In this document: positions 26,362-34,217 of the stretch, one piece after another
How the letters are laid out: each line of letters opens with the position of its first letter
How positions within the stretch are numbered: the first letter of the stretch is position 1
DNA from: Candidatus Eiseniibacteriota bacterium
Lineage (GTDB): Bacteria; Orphanbacterota; Orphanbacteria; Orphanbacterales; Orphanbacteraceae
Direction: 5' to 3'
Assembly: GCA_024276995.1 (NCBI GenBank)
Contig: JAJRWB010000021.1
Coordinates: 1 to 64,000 of the forward strand
Length of the DNA stretch: 64,000 nt
Position numbers and translations under genes: made by a program
Notes under the pieces: model-generated
The model's input: only the letters and a program-made list of their open reading frames with translations
Told to the model about the DNA's origin: nothing
The model's database searches: none

Positions 26362-27114
26362 ATGCGACGATTCGCTGTTGCCGGAATCGCGATGTCTTGC
26401 GTCGTCTTGGCGATTCCCATTGCCGCCCACGCCCAGTCGCTGACTGTCGGGAAGGTATTGCAAACCCCCGTTCCGATTTCGGGAAGGACGAGCACGTCGA
26501 TCAATCTCGGCCCCACGGTCACGCCGGTGCCGTGCGAGGTTGGGAACCCGACGGGAATTGCGTTCGCCGTGGGCGGTTTCATGATGCCCCCCGAGGAATA
26601 TGCCCTTCTCATCAGCCCGGGGGAGGAATGTCCCGACTGCCCGGCGGGAATCGACCTGATCAGCATTCATATTTACTTGTCGACCGACAGCTCGTGTTCC
26701 ATCGTTCTCACACCCGACGTCCGGAATGCCGTGACCGTTCCGGGAACACCCTGCCTGCAACCCGGGGAAAAGCTGTGCTAAACGACCGTCTTCCAGGTCG
26801 ATCTCCCCGGCGCCGGGATTTGGGATATCGGTCTTCCCGTGACCTGCCCATGCCTCGACCCAAGCAGTTCCTATTTTCTGAACATCGGCATTGAAAGCGC
26901 CCTGTGCGACAACGGAGATGTGCCGAGCTTGATCATCGACGGTAGTCCGTCGCTGTGCACGAGCTGGAATCTCTACCAATCCTCGTGGGACGATATCATT
27001 GCCACATACGGTTTCCCTGGAAACCTGAGCATCTACGCCGATGCAAACTGTTGCCAGGGAACGAGCACGGAAGAGACGTCCTGGGGGGGGATCAAGAAAC
27101 TTTACCGCCGGTAG
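26362..27114 (+). pseudogene. Secreted Cys-rich protein interrupted by in-frame TAA
   Basis: The gene begins with an excellent ribosome-binding site (GAGGAGAGGAG) and a signal peptide (RRFAVAGIAMSCVVLAIP ... AHAQ). It reads to KLC, meets TAA at 26779-26781 (codon 140), and then continues in the same frame for 110 more codons (TTVFQVDLPGAGIWDIG ... IKKLYRR). Both halves have the same composition: many Cys, with phrases such as GEECPDCPAGIDL and DPSSSYFLNIGIESALC. One base change explains the break. Either it is a recent nonsense mutation or the stop is read through. Function of the intact protein unknown; probably a secreted beta-rich protein. The downstream terminator still matches the full-length gene. 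Confidence 0.7.
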
Positions 27115-27130
27115 TTCCCCTTCGATCTCG

Positions 27131-27206
27131 CCGCCCTCCCGCCCGGGATCGCATGCGACCGGGCACCCCGTTTTCACCTGTGGGGATGGGGGAGGGCGGT
27201 TTTTTT
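27131..27206 (+). terminator. Branched intrinsic terminator
   Basis: An outer 10-bp stem CCGCCCTCCC with GGGAGGGCGG encloses two smaller hairpins: GCCCGG/CCGGGC, and CCCC/GGGG around a 10-base AT-containing loop. It is followed by seven T residues. The three-way-junction shape is unusual for an intrinsic terminator, but the T-run is unambiguous. It ends the interrupted secreted-protein transcript. Confidence 0.8.
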
Positions 27207-27254
27207 CGCGCATATTCTCCCGGCGAAGGGGAAAAGACTGTATCGTTGTTCACC

Positions 27255-29573
27255 ATGGCTGAACACTCCTTCCCGATCTCCGATCGCCGGCGCACCGTCC
27301 GGCGCGTCCTGCCGGCGGTGCTGATCGCTCCGTTCGTTCTCTTCGCCGGTTGCGGCCAAGGAGGGTCGGGGCGCGAAGTATCGTCCGGTGGTGCCGATGG
27401 CGGGGCGACCGGCCGCCCCGGCTTCGTAGGACGGCAGGCGTGCATCCCCTGTCACCGCGACGAGTACGACGCCTGGCTCGGATCGGACCATGACCGGTCG
27501 ATGCAGGTCGTGTCGGACAGCACCGTGCTCGGCGATTTCGACAACGCCGAGTTCGAGGACGACGGGGAAAAAGCGGTCTTCTATCGGAGGGACGGCGGTT
27601 TCTTCGTGCGGACCGACGGCGCCGACGGCCAACCGGCCGATTTCGAGATACTTTATACTTTCGGTTTCGAGCCCTTGCAGCAGTACCTCGTTCCTTTCCC
27701 GGATGGAAGAGTGCAGGCGCTCACCATCGCCTGGAACTCCGTGAAGGGGGAGTGGTTCTCTCTCTACCCGGATCGTCGCATCGAACCGGGAGAGTGGCTT
27801 CACTGGACCGGCGGTGCGGAAACATGGAACGGCATGTGCGCCGAATGTCACTCGACGAATCTCGTCAAGCGGTTCGACGGTACCTCGAGGACGTTTTCCA
27901 CAACGTGGTCGGAGATCGACGTGAGCTGCGAAGCTTGTCACGGCCCCGGATCGGAGCATGTGAAGTGGGCGGAGGGTACGGAAGGCGGGCGACCGGAAGT
28001 GGACGGCGTCGGGTTCGCCCGCCGGACGGGAGGCGGAACTGCGCGGGAGGAGGTGGAGATGTGCGCCCCATGCCATTCTCGGCGGATCGAGATGGGCGAT
28101 TACCGCCACGGCGAAGGCGAGTGGTTCGGCAACCTCGTTCCTTCCCTCCTGGAAGAGGGTCTCTACTTCGCCGACGGGCAGATTCTCGATGAGGTTTATG
28201 TTTACGGTTCTTTCGTGCAGAGCGCCATGTATCGCGAAGGGGTGCGGTGCGGCGACTGCCACGACGTGCACAGCACGAAGCGGCTCCGGCCGGGAAACGC
28301 CTTGTGCACGGAATGCCACGACCGGTCGGTGTTCGATACGGCGGGCCATCATCACCATGAGGCCGGGGCGGTCGAGTGCACCGGCTGTCACATGCCGGAG
28401 CGCCCTTACATGATCATCGATAACCGCGGCGACCACTCCTTCCGGTCACCGCGGCCCGACCTCACGGTGGAATACGGGTTCCCGAACTCCTGCACCGCCG
28501 CCTCGTGCCATGACGACAAGAGCGATGCGTGGGCCGCCGGCCGATTCGCGAAGTGGTACGGCGTGGATCATCCCGGCGGTTTCGGACCTCTCCTCCAGGC
28601 GGGGCGCGAAGGGAAAAAGGAATCTCTCGAAGGGCTGGTCGATCTCGCCGGCGACCGAAACGCACCGGCCATCGTGAGGGGAACGGCGCTCTCGCTGCTC
28701 GGCGCGTGGCCGAACGGAGAAGCGGCGCGCGCCTTCGAGTCGGCGCGCGCCGACACGGAGCCGTTCGTCCGGTACGCCGCCGCGCAGTACGCCGATCTTT
28801 CGTGGTTCGACGACCCGGCGGCCTATCTCGCTCCGCTCCTCGCCGACCGTGCGCAGGGCGTGAGAACGCAGGCGGCGGCGCGTCTCGCCACGCTTGGCGA
28901 ACCGCCGGGAGATTCGGTCGACCCGGAACTGTTCGATCGCGCGATCGGCGAGTACATCGCGGCGATGGAGCGTTCTCTCGATTTCTCCTTCGCCGGATTC
29001 AATCTCGGAAACGTGTACGCCGCACTCGGCCGGAAAGGGGAGGCGATGGAAGAATATCGAGCGTCGATCGCCGCGGACCCGAACGACTCGCCGGCGCGCA
29101 TGAATCTCGCCATCCTCCTTTACGGCGAAGGGCGCGCCGCGGAAGCGGAATCGCTGTTCCGGGAGATACTCGCCCGCCGTCCCAACCATCTCGAGGCGAC
29201 CTATTCGTTGGCGCTTCTTCTCGCCGGGGAGGAACATTTCGATGAAGCGGCCGGTCTTCTCGGCAGGGCGGCGACCCTCATGCCCGATCATCCGAGAGTG
29301 TGGTACAACCTCGGTCTCACCCTTCGGCGCGCCGGCCGACCCGGCGAAGCGGAAAGCGCCCTGGTGCGGGCGGCGGCTCTCGACTCCACGGATATCGATA
29401 TTCTGAACGCTCTGGCGGTGCACTATCTCGAGAAAGGACGGCTCGAGGAAGCCCGCCGCCTGGCGAAGAGGATGACCCTCCTTCGTCCCGATCTTCCCGC
29501 CGGCCGACGACTGATCGAAAAGGCGGAGGAAATCGAAAACGCCGGCCGGCGCGACGCACCGGCCGGAAGATAA
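27255..29573 (+). CDS. Multihaem cytochrome c lipoprotein with TPR domain
   Basis: 772-residue lipoprotein: lipobox LFAGC with Cys33. The first half contains seven CxxCH haem sites (CIPCH, CAECH, CEACH, CAPCH, CGDCH, CTECH, CTGCH) plus a CTAASCH site with four spacer residues, so up to eight haems, in the arrangement of cytochrome c554-like proteins. The middle (about 430-560) looks like HEAT-type helices. The last 200 residues are about five tetratricopeptide repeats (for example FNLGNVYAALGRKGEAMEEY), a protein-docking surface. The ATG was chosen because the signal peptide starts there; the ribosome-binding site is weak. It probably transfers electrons in an outer-membrane or periplasmic complex held together by the TPR part. 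Confidence 0.85.
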   Translation: MAEHSFPISDRRRTVRRVLPAVLIAPFVLFAGCGQGGSGREVSSGGADGGATGRPGFVGRQACIPCHRDEYDAWLGSDHDRSMQVVSDSTVLGDFDNAEFEDDGEKAVFYRRDGGFFVRTDGADGQPADFEILYTFGFEPLQQYLVPFPDGRVQALTIAWNSVKGEWFSLYPDRRIEPGEWLHWTGGAETWNGMCAECHSTNLVKRFDGTSRTFSTTWSEIDVSCEACHGPGSEHVKWAEGTEGGRPEVDGVGFARRTGGGTAREEVEMCAPCHSRRIEMGDYRHGEGEWFGNLVPSLLEEGLYFADGQILDEVYVYGSFVQSAMYREGVRCGDCHDVHSTKRLRPGNALCTECHDRSVFDTAGHHHHEAGAVECTGCHMPERPYMIIDNRGDHSFRSPRPDLTVEYGFPNSCTAASCHDDKSDAWAAGRFAKWYGVDHPGGFGPLLQAGREGKKESLEGLVDLAGDRNAPAIVRGTALSLLGAWPNGEAARAFESARADTEPFVRYAAAQYADLSWFDDPAAYLAPLLADRAQGVRTQAAARLATLGEPPGDSVDPELFDRAIGEYIAAMERSLDFSFAGFNLGNVYAALGRKGEAMEEYRASIAADPNDSPARMNLAILLYGEGRAAEAESLFREILARRPNHLEATYSLALLLAGEEHFDEAAGLLGRAATLMPDHPRVWYNLGLTLRRAGRPGEAESALVRAAALDSTDIDILNALAVHYLEKGRLEEARRLAKRMTLLRPDLPAGRRLIEKAEEIENAGRRDAPAGR

Positions 29574-29589
29574 ACCCTTAACATCGTGC

Positions 29590-30614
29590 TCAGCGGGCGA
29601 TGAGGATTTTCCTTGTCAAGGCGTTTCCGCCGGCGACGATTCTCGCGAAGTATGCGCCGGGCGGCACCTCGCGGCCGCGCCCGTCGCGTCGAGATCGGCG
29701 GCGAACGCCACGTCTCCCGCGGAATTGATATTCGGCGGGTAAAGTCCGCTGTAGGGACCGCCGGTGTCGCAGATCATCGAGGGCGTGCCGTTCCACGTGT
29801 AATTCGTCTTCACGCCGCCTGTCGGTGTGCCGAGGAATGCGACGTCACCGTTGTTCCCGAGTCCCGGTTCGGCGTTCAAGGCGGTGTATCCGGCGCTTAC
29901 CGAGGCCACCGTTACCGGCGCCGTCCCCTGCCGGATCGTGTAGATCCCCTCCCCCAGGGAAATGTCGTAGCCTTGGAAAGAGACTTTACCCGAATCGTTC
30001 ACAACCGGGTCGCCGAAAGTGCCGAGGTCGCCGCTGTCGTCGATCAATAGCTGGGTGGAGCCGGACGAGAACGTGTACAGGCCGATGACGTATGCCGGCT
30101 GAGTACTCGCGCGGAACGCGACGACTCCCGCCGGACTCACCGACGGATTCGACCAGTCCGAATAGAGCGAGCCCCCCGTCCCCGAATCGGTCAACGCCGT
30201 GGTGGTCGTGCCGTCGAAGCGGTAGGTCGCTTCCCAGCAGTCCCATGTGTTCGGGTCGAATGTGTAGGCGCGGAAACAGACGCGGTTCGAATCGTCGATA
30301 TCGGGTATGTTGACGAGCTGGAAGGTGCCGCATCCGGTGAAGCTGTAGAATCCGTCCGGAGTCGTTTCGGCGATCGTTGTCGTCGCGGTGCCGTCGGAGC
30401 GGTAGATCCCCTGCCCTCCCGCGTCGGTGAAGGCGAAGAACGCCACCGTCCCGGGTCCGTTCACCGCCGGGACGCCGAATGAATCGAGAGGGCCGGTATT
30501 GTCCGCCATTTTCTCGTAGGTGTACGACGCCATGGTTGTCGCGGGAAAGATCGCGCCCCACACCGGCATCACTGCAATCGCCGCAAATAGTATCGTTCGG
30601 ATCCTATTCGTCAT
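29590..30614 (-). pseudogene. Secreted choice-of-anchor-like protein with deleted, frameshifted FlgD tail
   Basis: The main frame (AGGAGG ribosome-binding site, signal peptide ending TTMAS) encodes repeats such as GTVAFFAFTDAGGQGIYRSDG and PVVNDSGKVSFQGYD, a beta-propeller-like pattern. At about 29670-29690 it loses frame. In the next frame the sequence continues DGRGREVPPGAYFARIVAGG and ends RKILIAR-stop, the last third of a FlgD-like sorting domain. The first two thirds of that domain (the PNPFNPST part) are missing, so a deletion of about 150-200 bases at a GACGCGACGGG repeat plus a frame change is the simplest explanation. The product as it stands would lack the sorting signal. Confidence 0.65.
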
Positions 30615-30864
30615 GACAGCCTCCTGTTCTCACGGCCGTGCGAAACGGATTGCATCGCATCCGGCCCGTCGGCGCATGTTTCGCGAGTCTTCATCGTGAA
30701 CGATACGCTCGGGCCGTTACGTGGCTGTTACGCGAATGTGCGCGGTGAGGGGCCGCCGACTCGTTCCTTGCGCCGCGGCCGAGTTATGATAAACTCGGCG
30801 AAGTTGCTGCTCGTCGCGCCGGCCGGGCGGTCGGCGCTGGCCAATTACCCGGAGGTGTAATCCG

Positions 30865-31635
30865 ATGAAAGAAATGGCGAGTCGTTTCCCGTTTCTCCTT
30901 TGTGCCGCCGTATTCTTCCTCTCCTGCAGCACGCCGCCTCCGGCGGGGAGCCCGGAAACCGGTTACAGCGTTTGGGGATATGTCGGCAATTCCACAACCG
31001 CCCCGGCGTCGAACGTGCCGGTGTTGCTCGTGAACGGCGAGACCGACCGGCCGGTGGCGAGCAAGAACACGAACATCATGGGCAAGTACGCCTTTTCGGG
31101 CCTTCAGCCCGGTTACTACAAGGTGAAGGCGGGCGACATCGCCATGGACGTGGTGATCGCGTCGGAGAATATGCGTCTCGACATCGATCTGAGCGCCAAG
31201 GGGGGCGTGATGAACTATGCGGCCGGCGCGATGAAGTCGATCGGTTCCACCGGCAAGGCGGGAGGCGACCCGGCGCTGGTGCAGGCGATGGCGGGAAAAT
31301 ACTGGGGATACTCGGGTGCATCCACGCTGAGCGGCGGCGGCGGCACCGAGACGAACATGGCATTCTGTCCGGACGGATCGTTTTACGACAACACCGAATC
31401 GAGTTACTACGGTTCGTCGGGCGACTCGTACGGCAACGAGACGATGGGGTGGGGTGCCTCCTCGCAGTCGGGCGCCGCGGGAACCTGGTCGATCGAAGGG
31501 ACGACGCAATCGGGTACCATCACGATTCATTATAAGAACGGGAACGAAAGCGTCATCCGCTACCAGGCCGGCGACGAACGGGGATCATACTATTTCGACG
31601 GGTCGTTGACGACCAAGACAGGTAATTGCGAATAG
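30865..31635 (+). CDS. Lipoprotein with carboxypeptidase-regulatory-like domain
   Basis: 256 residues with lipobox FFLSC (about Cys21). Residues about 35-115 resemble a small Ig-like/carboxypeptidase regulatory domain (TNIMGKYAFSGLQPGYYKVK). The second half is a Gly/Ser-rich beta domain with GTWSIEGTTQSGTITIHYKN, a pattern seen in lipocalin-like or META-type surface lipoproteins. GGAGGTG precedes the ATG. A 7-bp hairpin (CCGAGTT with AACTCGG, about 30779-30797) lies in the leader region. No function can be assigned. Confidence 0.7.
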   Translation: MKEMASRFPFLLCAAVFFLSCSTPPPAGSPETGYSVWGYVGNSTTAPASNVPVLLVNGETDRPVASKNTNIMGKYAFSGLQPGYYKVKAGDIAMDVVIASENMRLDIDLSAKGGVMNYAAGAMKSIGSTGKAGGDPALVQAMAGKYWGYSGASTLSGGGGTETNMAFCPDGSFYDNTESSYYGSSGDSYGNETMGWGASSQSGAAGTWSIEGTTQSGTITIHYKNGNESVIRYQAGDERGSYYFDGSLTTKTGNCE

Positions 31636-31654
31636 CTGAACGGAGAGCGAGAAA

Positions 31655-32332
31655 ATGAAACGATTCTTTCATGCTTGTATGATCGTTGCGGCGGTGATCT
31701 TCATCGCCCCGCGGGCGCTTTTCGCCCAGGAAGCGACGGATGTCGTGAAGGACGCGCAGGAGGCATTGGAACAATGGGTTGCGGCGGCCAACGACTTCGC
31801 GGGTAACGTCCGATTCGACGAAGGGGATATGAAGAGTTTTCTCGCAAACTGGAAGAGTCTCGAGGAAGCGGGCGAGGAGATGGCCGAGGGCGAAGACGAT
31901 GAGGAGTTCATCGACTTCCAGAGTCTTCTGAAAGATCCGCGTTACGCGAAATGGGCGAAATCGCGGAACGTGAACGCGGAAGAGTGGCTCCGCAAGTCGG
32001 TACGTATTTTCACCATCGTTATGGGAGAGAAGATGGCGGGCGCCATGGCGGAGGCGGAACAGGCGGTTCCGGAGCAGATGGCGGCGTTCGAGGCGCAGCG
32101 GGCGCAGATGGGCGAGGAGATGTACCGGCAGATGAAAGAAGCGATCGACGCGAGCATGGCGATCACGAAGATGAACCGGGAAATGTGGTCGAAGCTTCCC
32201 ACGCCCACGCCGAAGGAAGCGGCTCTTCTTAAGAAGTACGACGCCGAGCTGACCGAACTGATCGTTGGGGAGGACGAAGAGGACGGCTACGATTACGACG
32301 CCGAGTACGGCGGGGAGGACGACGACCGGTAG
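31655..32332 (+). CDS. Periplasmic helical protein with acidic tail
   Basis: 225 residues: signal peptide ending ALFAQ, then an alpha-helical, Glu/Ala/Met-rich body (for example MAGAMAEAEQAVPEQMAAFE) and a tail dominated by Asp, Glu and Tyr. No family recognised. It starts 19 bases after the lipoprotein gene with a GGAGAG ribosome-binding site, so the two are probably co-transcribed and may function together at the outer membrane. Confidence 0.7.
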   Translation: MKRFFHACMIVAAVIFIAPRALFAQEATDVVKDAQEALEQWVAAANDFAGNVRFDEGDMKSFLANWKSLEEAGEEMAEGEDDEEFIDFQSLLKDPRYAKWAKSRNVNAEEWLRKSVRIFTIVMGEKMAGAMAEAEQAVPEQMAAFEAQRAQMGEEMYRQMKEAIDASMAITKMNREMWSKLPTPTPKEAALLKKYDAELTELIVGEDEEDGYDYDAEYGGEDDDR

Positions 32333-32339
32333 GAGCGAT

Positions 32340-32357
32340 CGGGCGGAGGACCGCCCG
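32340..32357. terminator. Hairpin between convergent genes
   Basis: CGGGCGG-AGGA-CCGCCCG is a perfect 7-bp stem with a tetraloop midway between two converging transcription units. A second CCCGGG repeat follows. No T-run is present on either strand, so it may slow polymerase rather than end transcription by itself. Confidence 0.35.
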
Positions 32358-32433
32358 GGAAGGCGATGCCCGGGTACCGGAGCGGGAGAAAGCGCTTCGC
32401 GCACACGAGCGTGTGGATTGGCCGGGACTTTCC

Positions 32434-33813
32434 CTACACCGGGACGGCCACGTGGGACTCCTCGAGCACGGCGCGCACCTTTTCCACCACCTCGCCGATC
32501 TCAGGAGACTTGTACACCACGGCGTCCGCTCCGGCTGCAAGGGCTCTTTCCCGGGTTTCCCCGTCCTCATCGGCGGTGAAGAGGATCAGCTTGATCGATT
32601 CGCACCCCTCGGTGGCGCGGACCGCTTCGCAGATCTCGATTCCGGAAAGCACGGGCATCATGTAGTCCACCACCGCCGCCGCCGGCTTTTCTCGAAGAAT
32701 CATCTCGAGCCCGTCACGTCCGTTCGAGGCGGCGTGCGGGGAGAAGCCGTGCTTCTGGAAGTAACGCGTATAGAGTCTTCGGATCACCGGATTGTCGTCC
32801 ACGATCACAAGAGCGGGATGCTCGTCTCTTCCGGTGTCCATGTCGTCCACACCGCCCTCCACTTCGCCGAACACGAGAAGTCTGTCGCCGGGCTCGAGGA
32901 TCGTATCGCGGGCGGGAAGGATCGTGTCGCTTCCTCCCCGGCGCAGTCCGGCGATATTCCGTTTCAGAATAAGGGATGCCCTCTCGAGGGTCGCTCCCAC
33001 CGCCGGCGATCCGGCCGGGATATCGATCCACGCCGGAGGAGAGGCGTCACCCGACGGCGCAGCGAAAACCGGATCGATCAGCCCGAGGGCGGCGAGCGTA
33101 TTGTCGGCGATCTTGCGTCCCGCAGCGGAGAAGGGGGCGACGACCTCGTCGGCGCCCGCCTGGAGGATCTTGCGCACCGAGGAATCATCCTCCGCGCGGG
33201 TGGTGATGTGAAGAGTGGGGTTCAATTCTCTTGCCGAGAGCACGACTAAGAGGTTCCCCGGGTCGGTCGGCAGAAGGCTCATCAACGCGCCCGCCCGCTT
33301 GATCCCCGCCTCGAGAAGGGTCGTCTCCCCGGCCGCGTCGCCTTCCACGCAGAGGATTCCCTCGTTCTTGAATTGGTCGGCGAGGGACGGGTCGATTTCG
33401 ACCACCACGAAGTCGGCGTTTCGGGAACGGAATTCCGCCACCGCGGCGGCGCCCACCCGTCCGTAACCGCAAACGATCGTATGACCCCTCAGGCGATCGA
33501 TGGTTCGCTTCATCTTCCTGGCCTCCAGTTCGTCTTTCGCCATGTTCTCGTATATCGCCTCGGTGAATGCACGCCCCGCGACGGCGAGGGACGCGAACCC
33601 GAGGAGAATGATCATCGATGTGAGTGCCCGCCCGGTTTCCGAAAGGGGTCGAACTTCTCCGAATCCGACGGTGGTCACCGTGATCACCGTCATGTAGAGC
33701 GCCTCGTTCAGCGTGTAATTCTCGGCCACCACGTAACCGATGGTTCCAAAGGCGATGGTGAACGTCACCATGACGATCGCCAGGAGGAGCTGTCTTCGGC
33801 TCGAGAGCGCCAT
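32434..33813 (-). CDS. K+ channel fused to RCK and response-regulator receiver domains
   Basis: 459 residues in three parts. Residues 1-85 are a two-helix potassium channel pore with selectivity filter TVGFGE (48-53). Residues about 110-320 are an RCK (TrkA-N plus TrkA-C) module with the Rossmann motif CGYGRVG (115-121) and acidic Glu139. Residues about 333-455 are a complete receiver domain: Asp339/Asp340, phospho-acceptor Asp383 in VVDYMMPVLSG, Thr413 and Lys435. Two-helix channels with RCK domains (MthK type) are common, but I know of no characterised one gated through a receiver. Inference: a histidine kinase phosphorylates the tail to set K+ flux. No kinase gene is adjacent. It appears to be the last gene of a minus-strand operon, 31 bases after its neighbour. 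Confidence 0.88.
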   Translation of the reverse strand: MALSSRRQLLLAIVMVTFTIAFGTIGYVVAENYTLNEALYMTVITVTTVGFGEVRPLSETGRALTSMIILLGFASLAVAGRAFTEAIYENMAKDELEARKMKRTIDRLRGHTIVCGYGRVGAAAVAEFRSRNADFVVVEIDPSLADQFKNEGILCVEGDAAGETTLLEAGIKRAGALMSLLPTDPGNLLVVLSARELNPTLHITTRAEDDSSVRKILQAGADEVVAPFSAAGRKIADNTLAALGLIDPVFAAPSGDASPPAWIDIPAGSPAVGATLERASLILKRNIAGLRRGGSDTILPARDTILEPGDRLLVFGEVEGGVDDMDTGRDEHPALVIVDDNPVIRRLYTRYFQKHGFSPHAASNGRDGLEMILREKPAAAVVDYMMPVLSGIEICEAVRATEGCESIKLILFTADEDGETRERALAAGADAVVYKSPEIGEVVEKVRAVLEESHVAVPV

Positions 33814-33844
33814 CCGGATATCCTTCCCTTCCTATGAAGGGCTG

Positions 33845-34201
33845 CTAGTTATGAGGCGGGTCGGGAAAACCGGTGAGTGGATCGCCCGTGATACCGCCGT
33901 TCCCGTTGTCGCCGTTCCCTCCGTCGCCCCCCCCGCCGCCGATCGCCGCGACGAGAAGAAGCACGCCGAGAGCGCCGCCTCCGATCATCGCCCACTTCCG
34001 TTTCCACCACGGGAGAGCGCCGGCCGGCGCGGTGCCGGCGAGCGAATCGATGCGGGCGGTGTCGGCCGGCGGAACGATTTCGGTCACGGCGGTGTCGACG
34101 GGGGCGATCGTCGATTCACCCGCGGTGACGGCGCCCGCGGCGAACAGGATCGCAACGGCAACGAGCGTCGCCGGAAGAAATCTCGCTATTCCTGGTTTCA
34201 T
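33845..34201 (-). CDS. Small single-pass membrane protein with Gly-rich tail
   Basis: 118 residues: signal peptide (1-27), a Pro/Ala/Thr-rich linker, then WWKRKWAMIGGGALGVLLL (basic residues followed by a membrane helix) and a Gly/Asn/Asp-rich end. The pattern resembles small anchor proteins encoded beside large secreted proteins. AGGAG precedes the ATG. It lies 16 bases after the fibre-like gene, consistent with one operon. Function unknown. Confidence 0.65.
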   Translation of the reverse strand: MKPGIARFLPATLVAVAILFAAGAVTAGESTIAPVDTAVTEIVPPADTARIDSLAGTAPAGALPWWKRKWAMIGGGALGVLLLVAAIGGGGGDGGNGDNGNGGITGDPLTGFPDPPHN

Positions 34202-34217
34202 CGGCTCCGTCTCCTGA

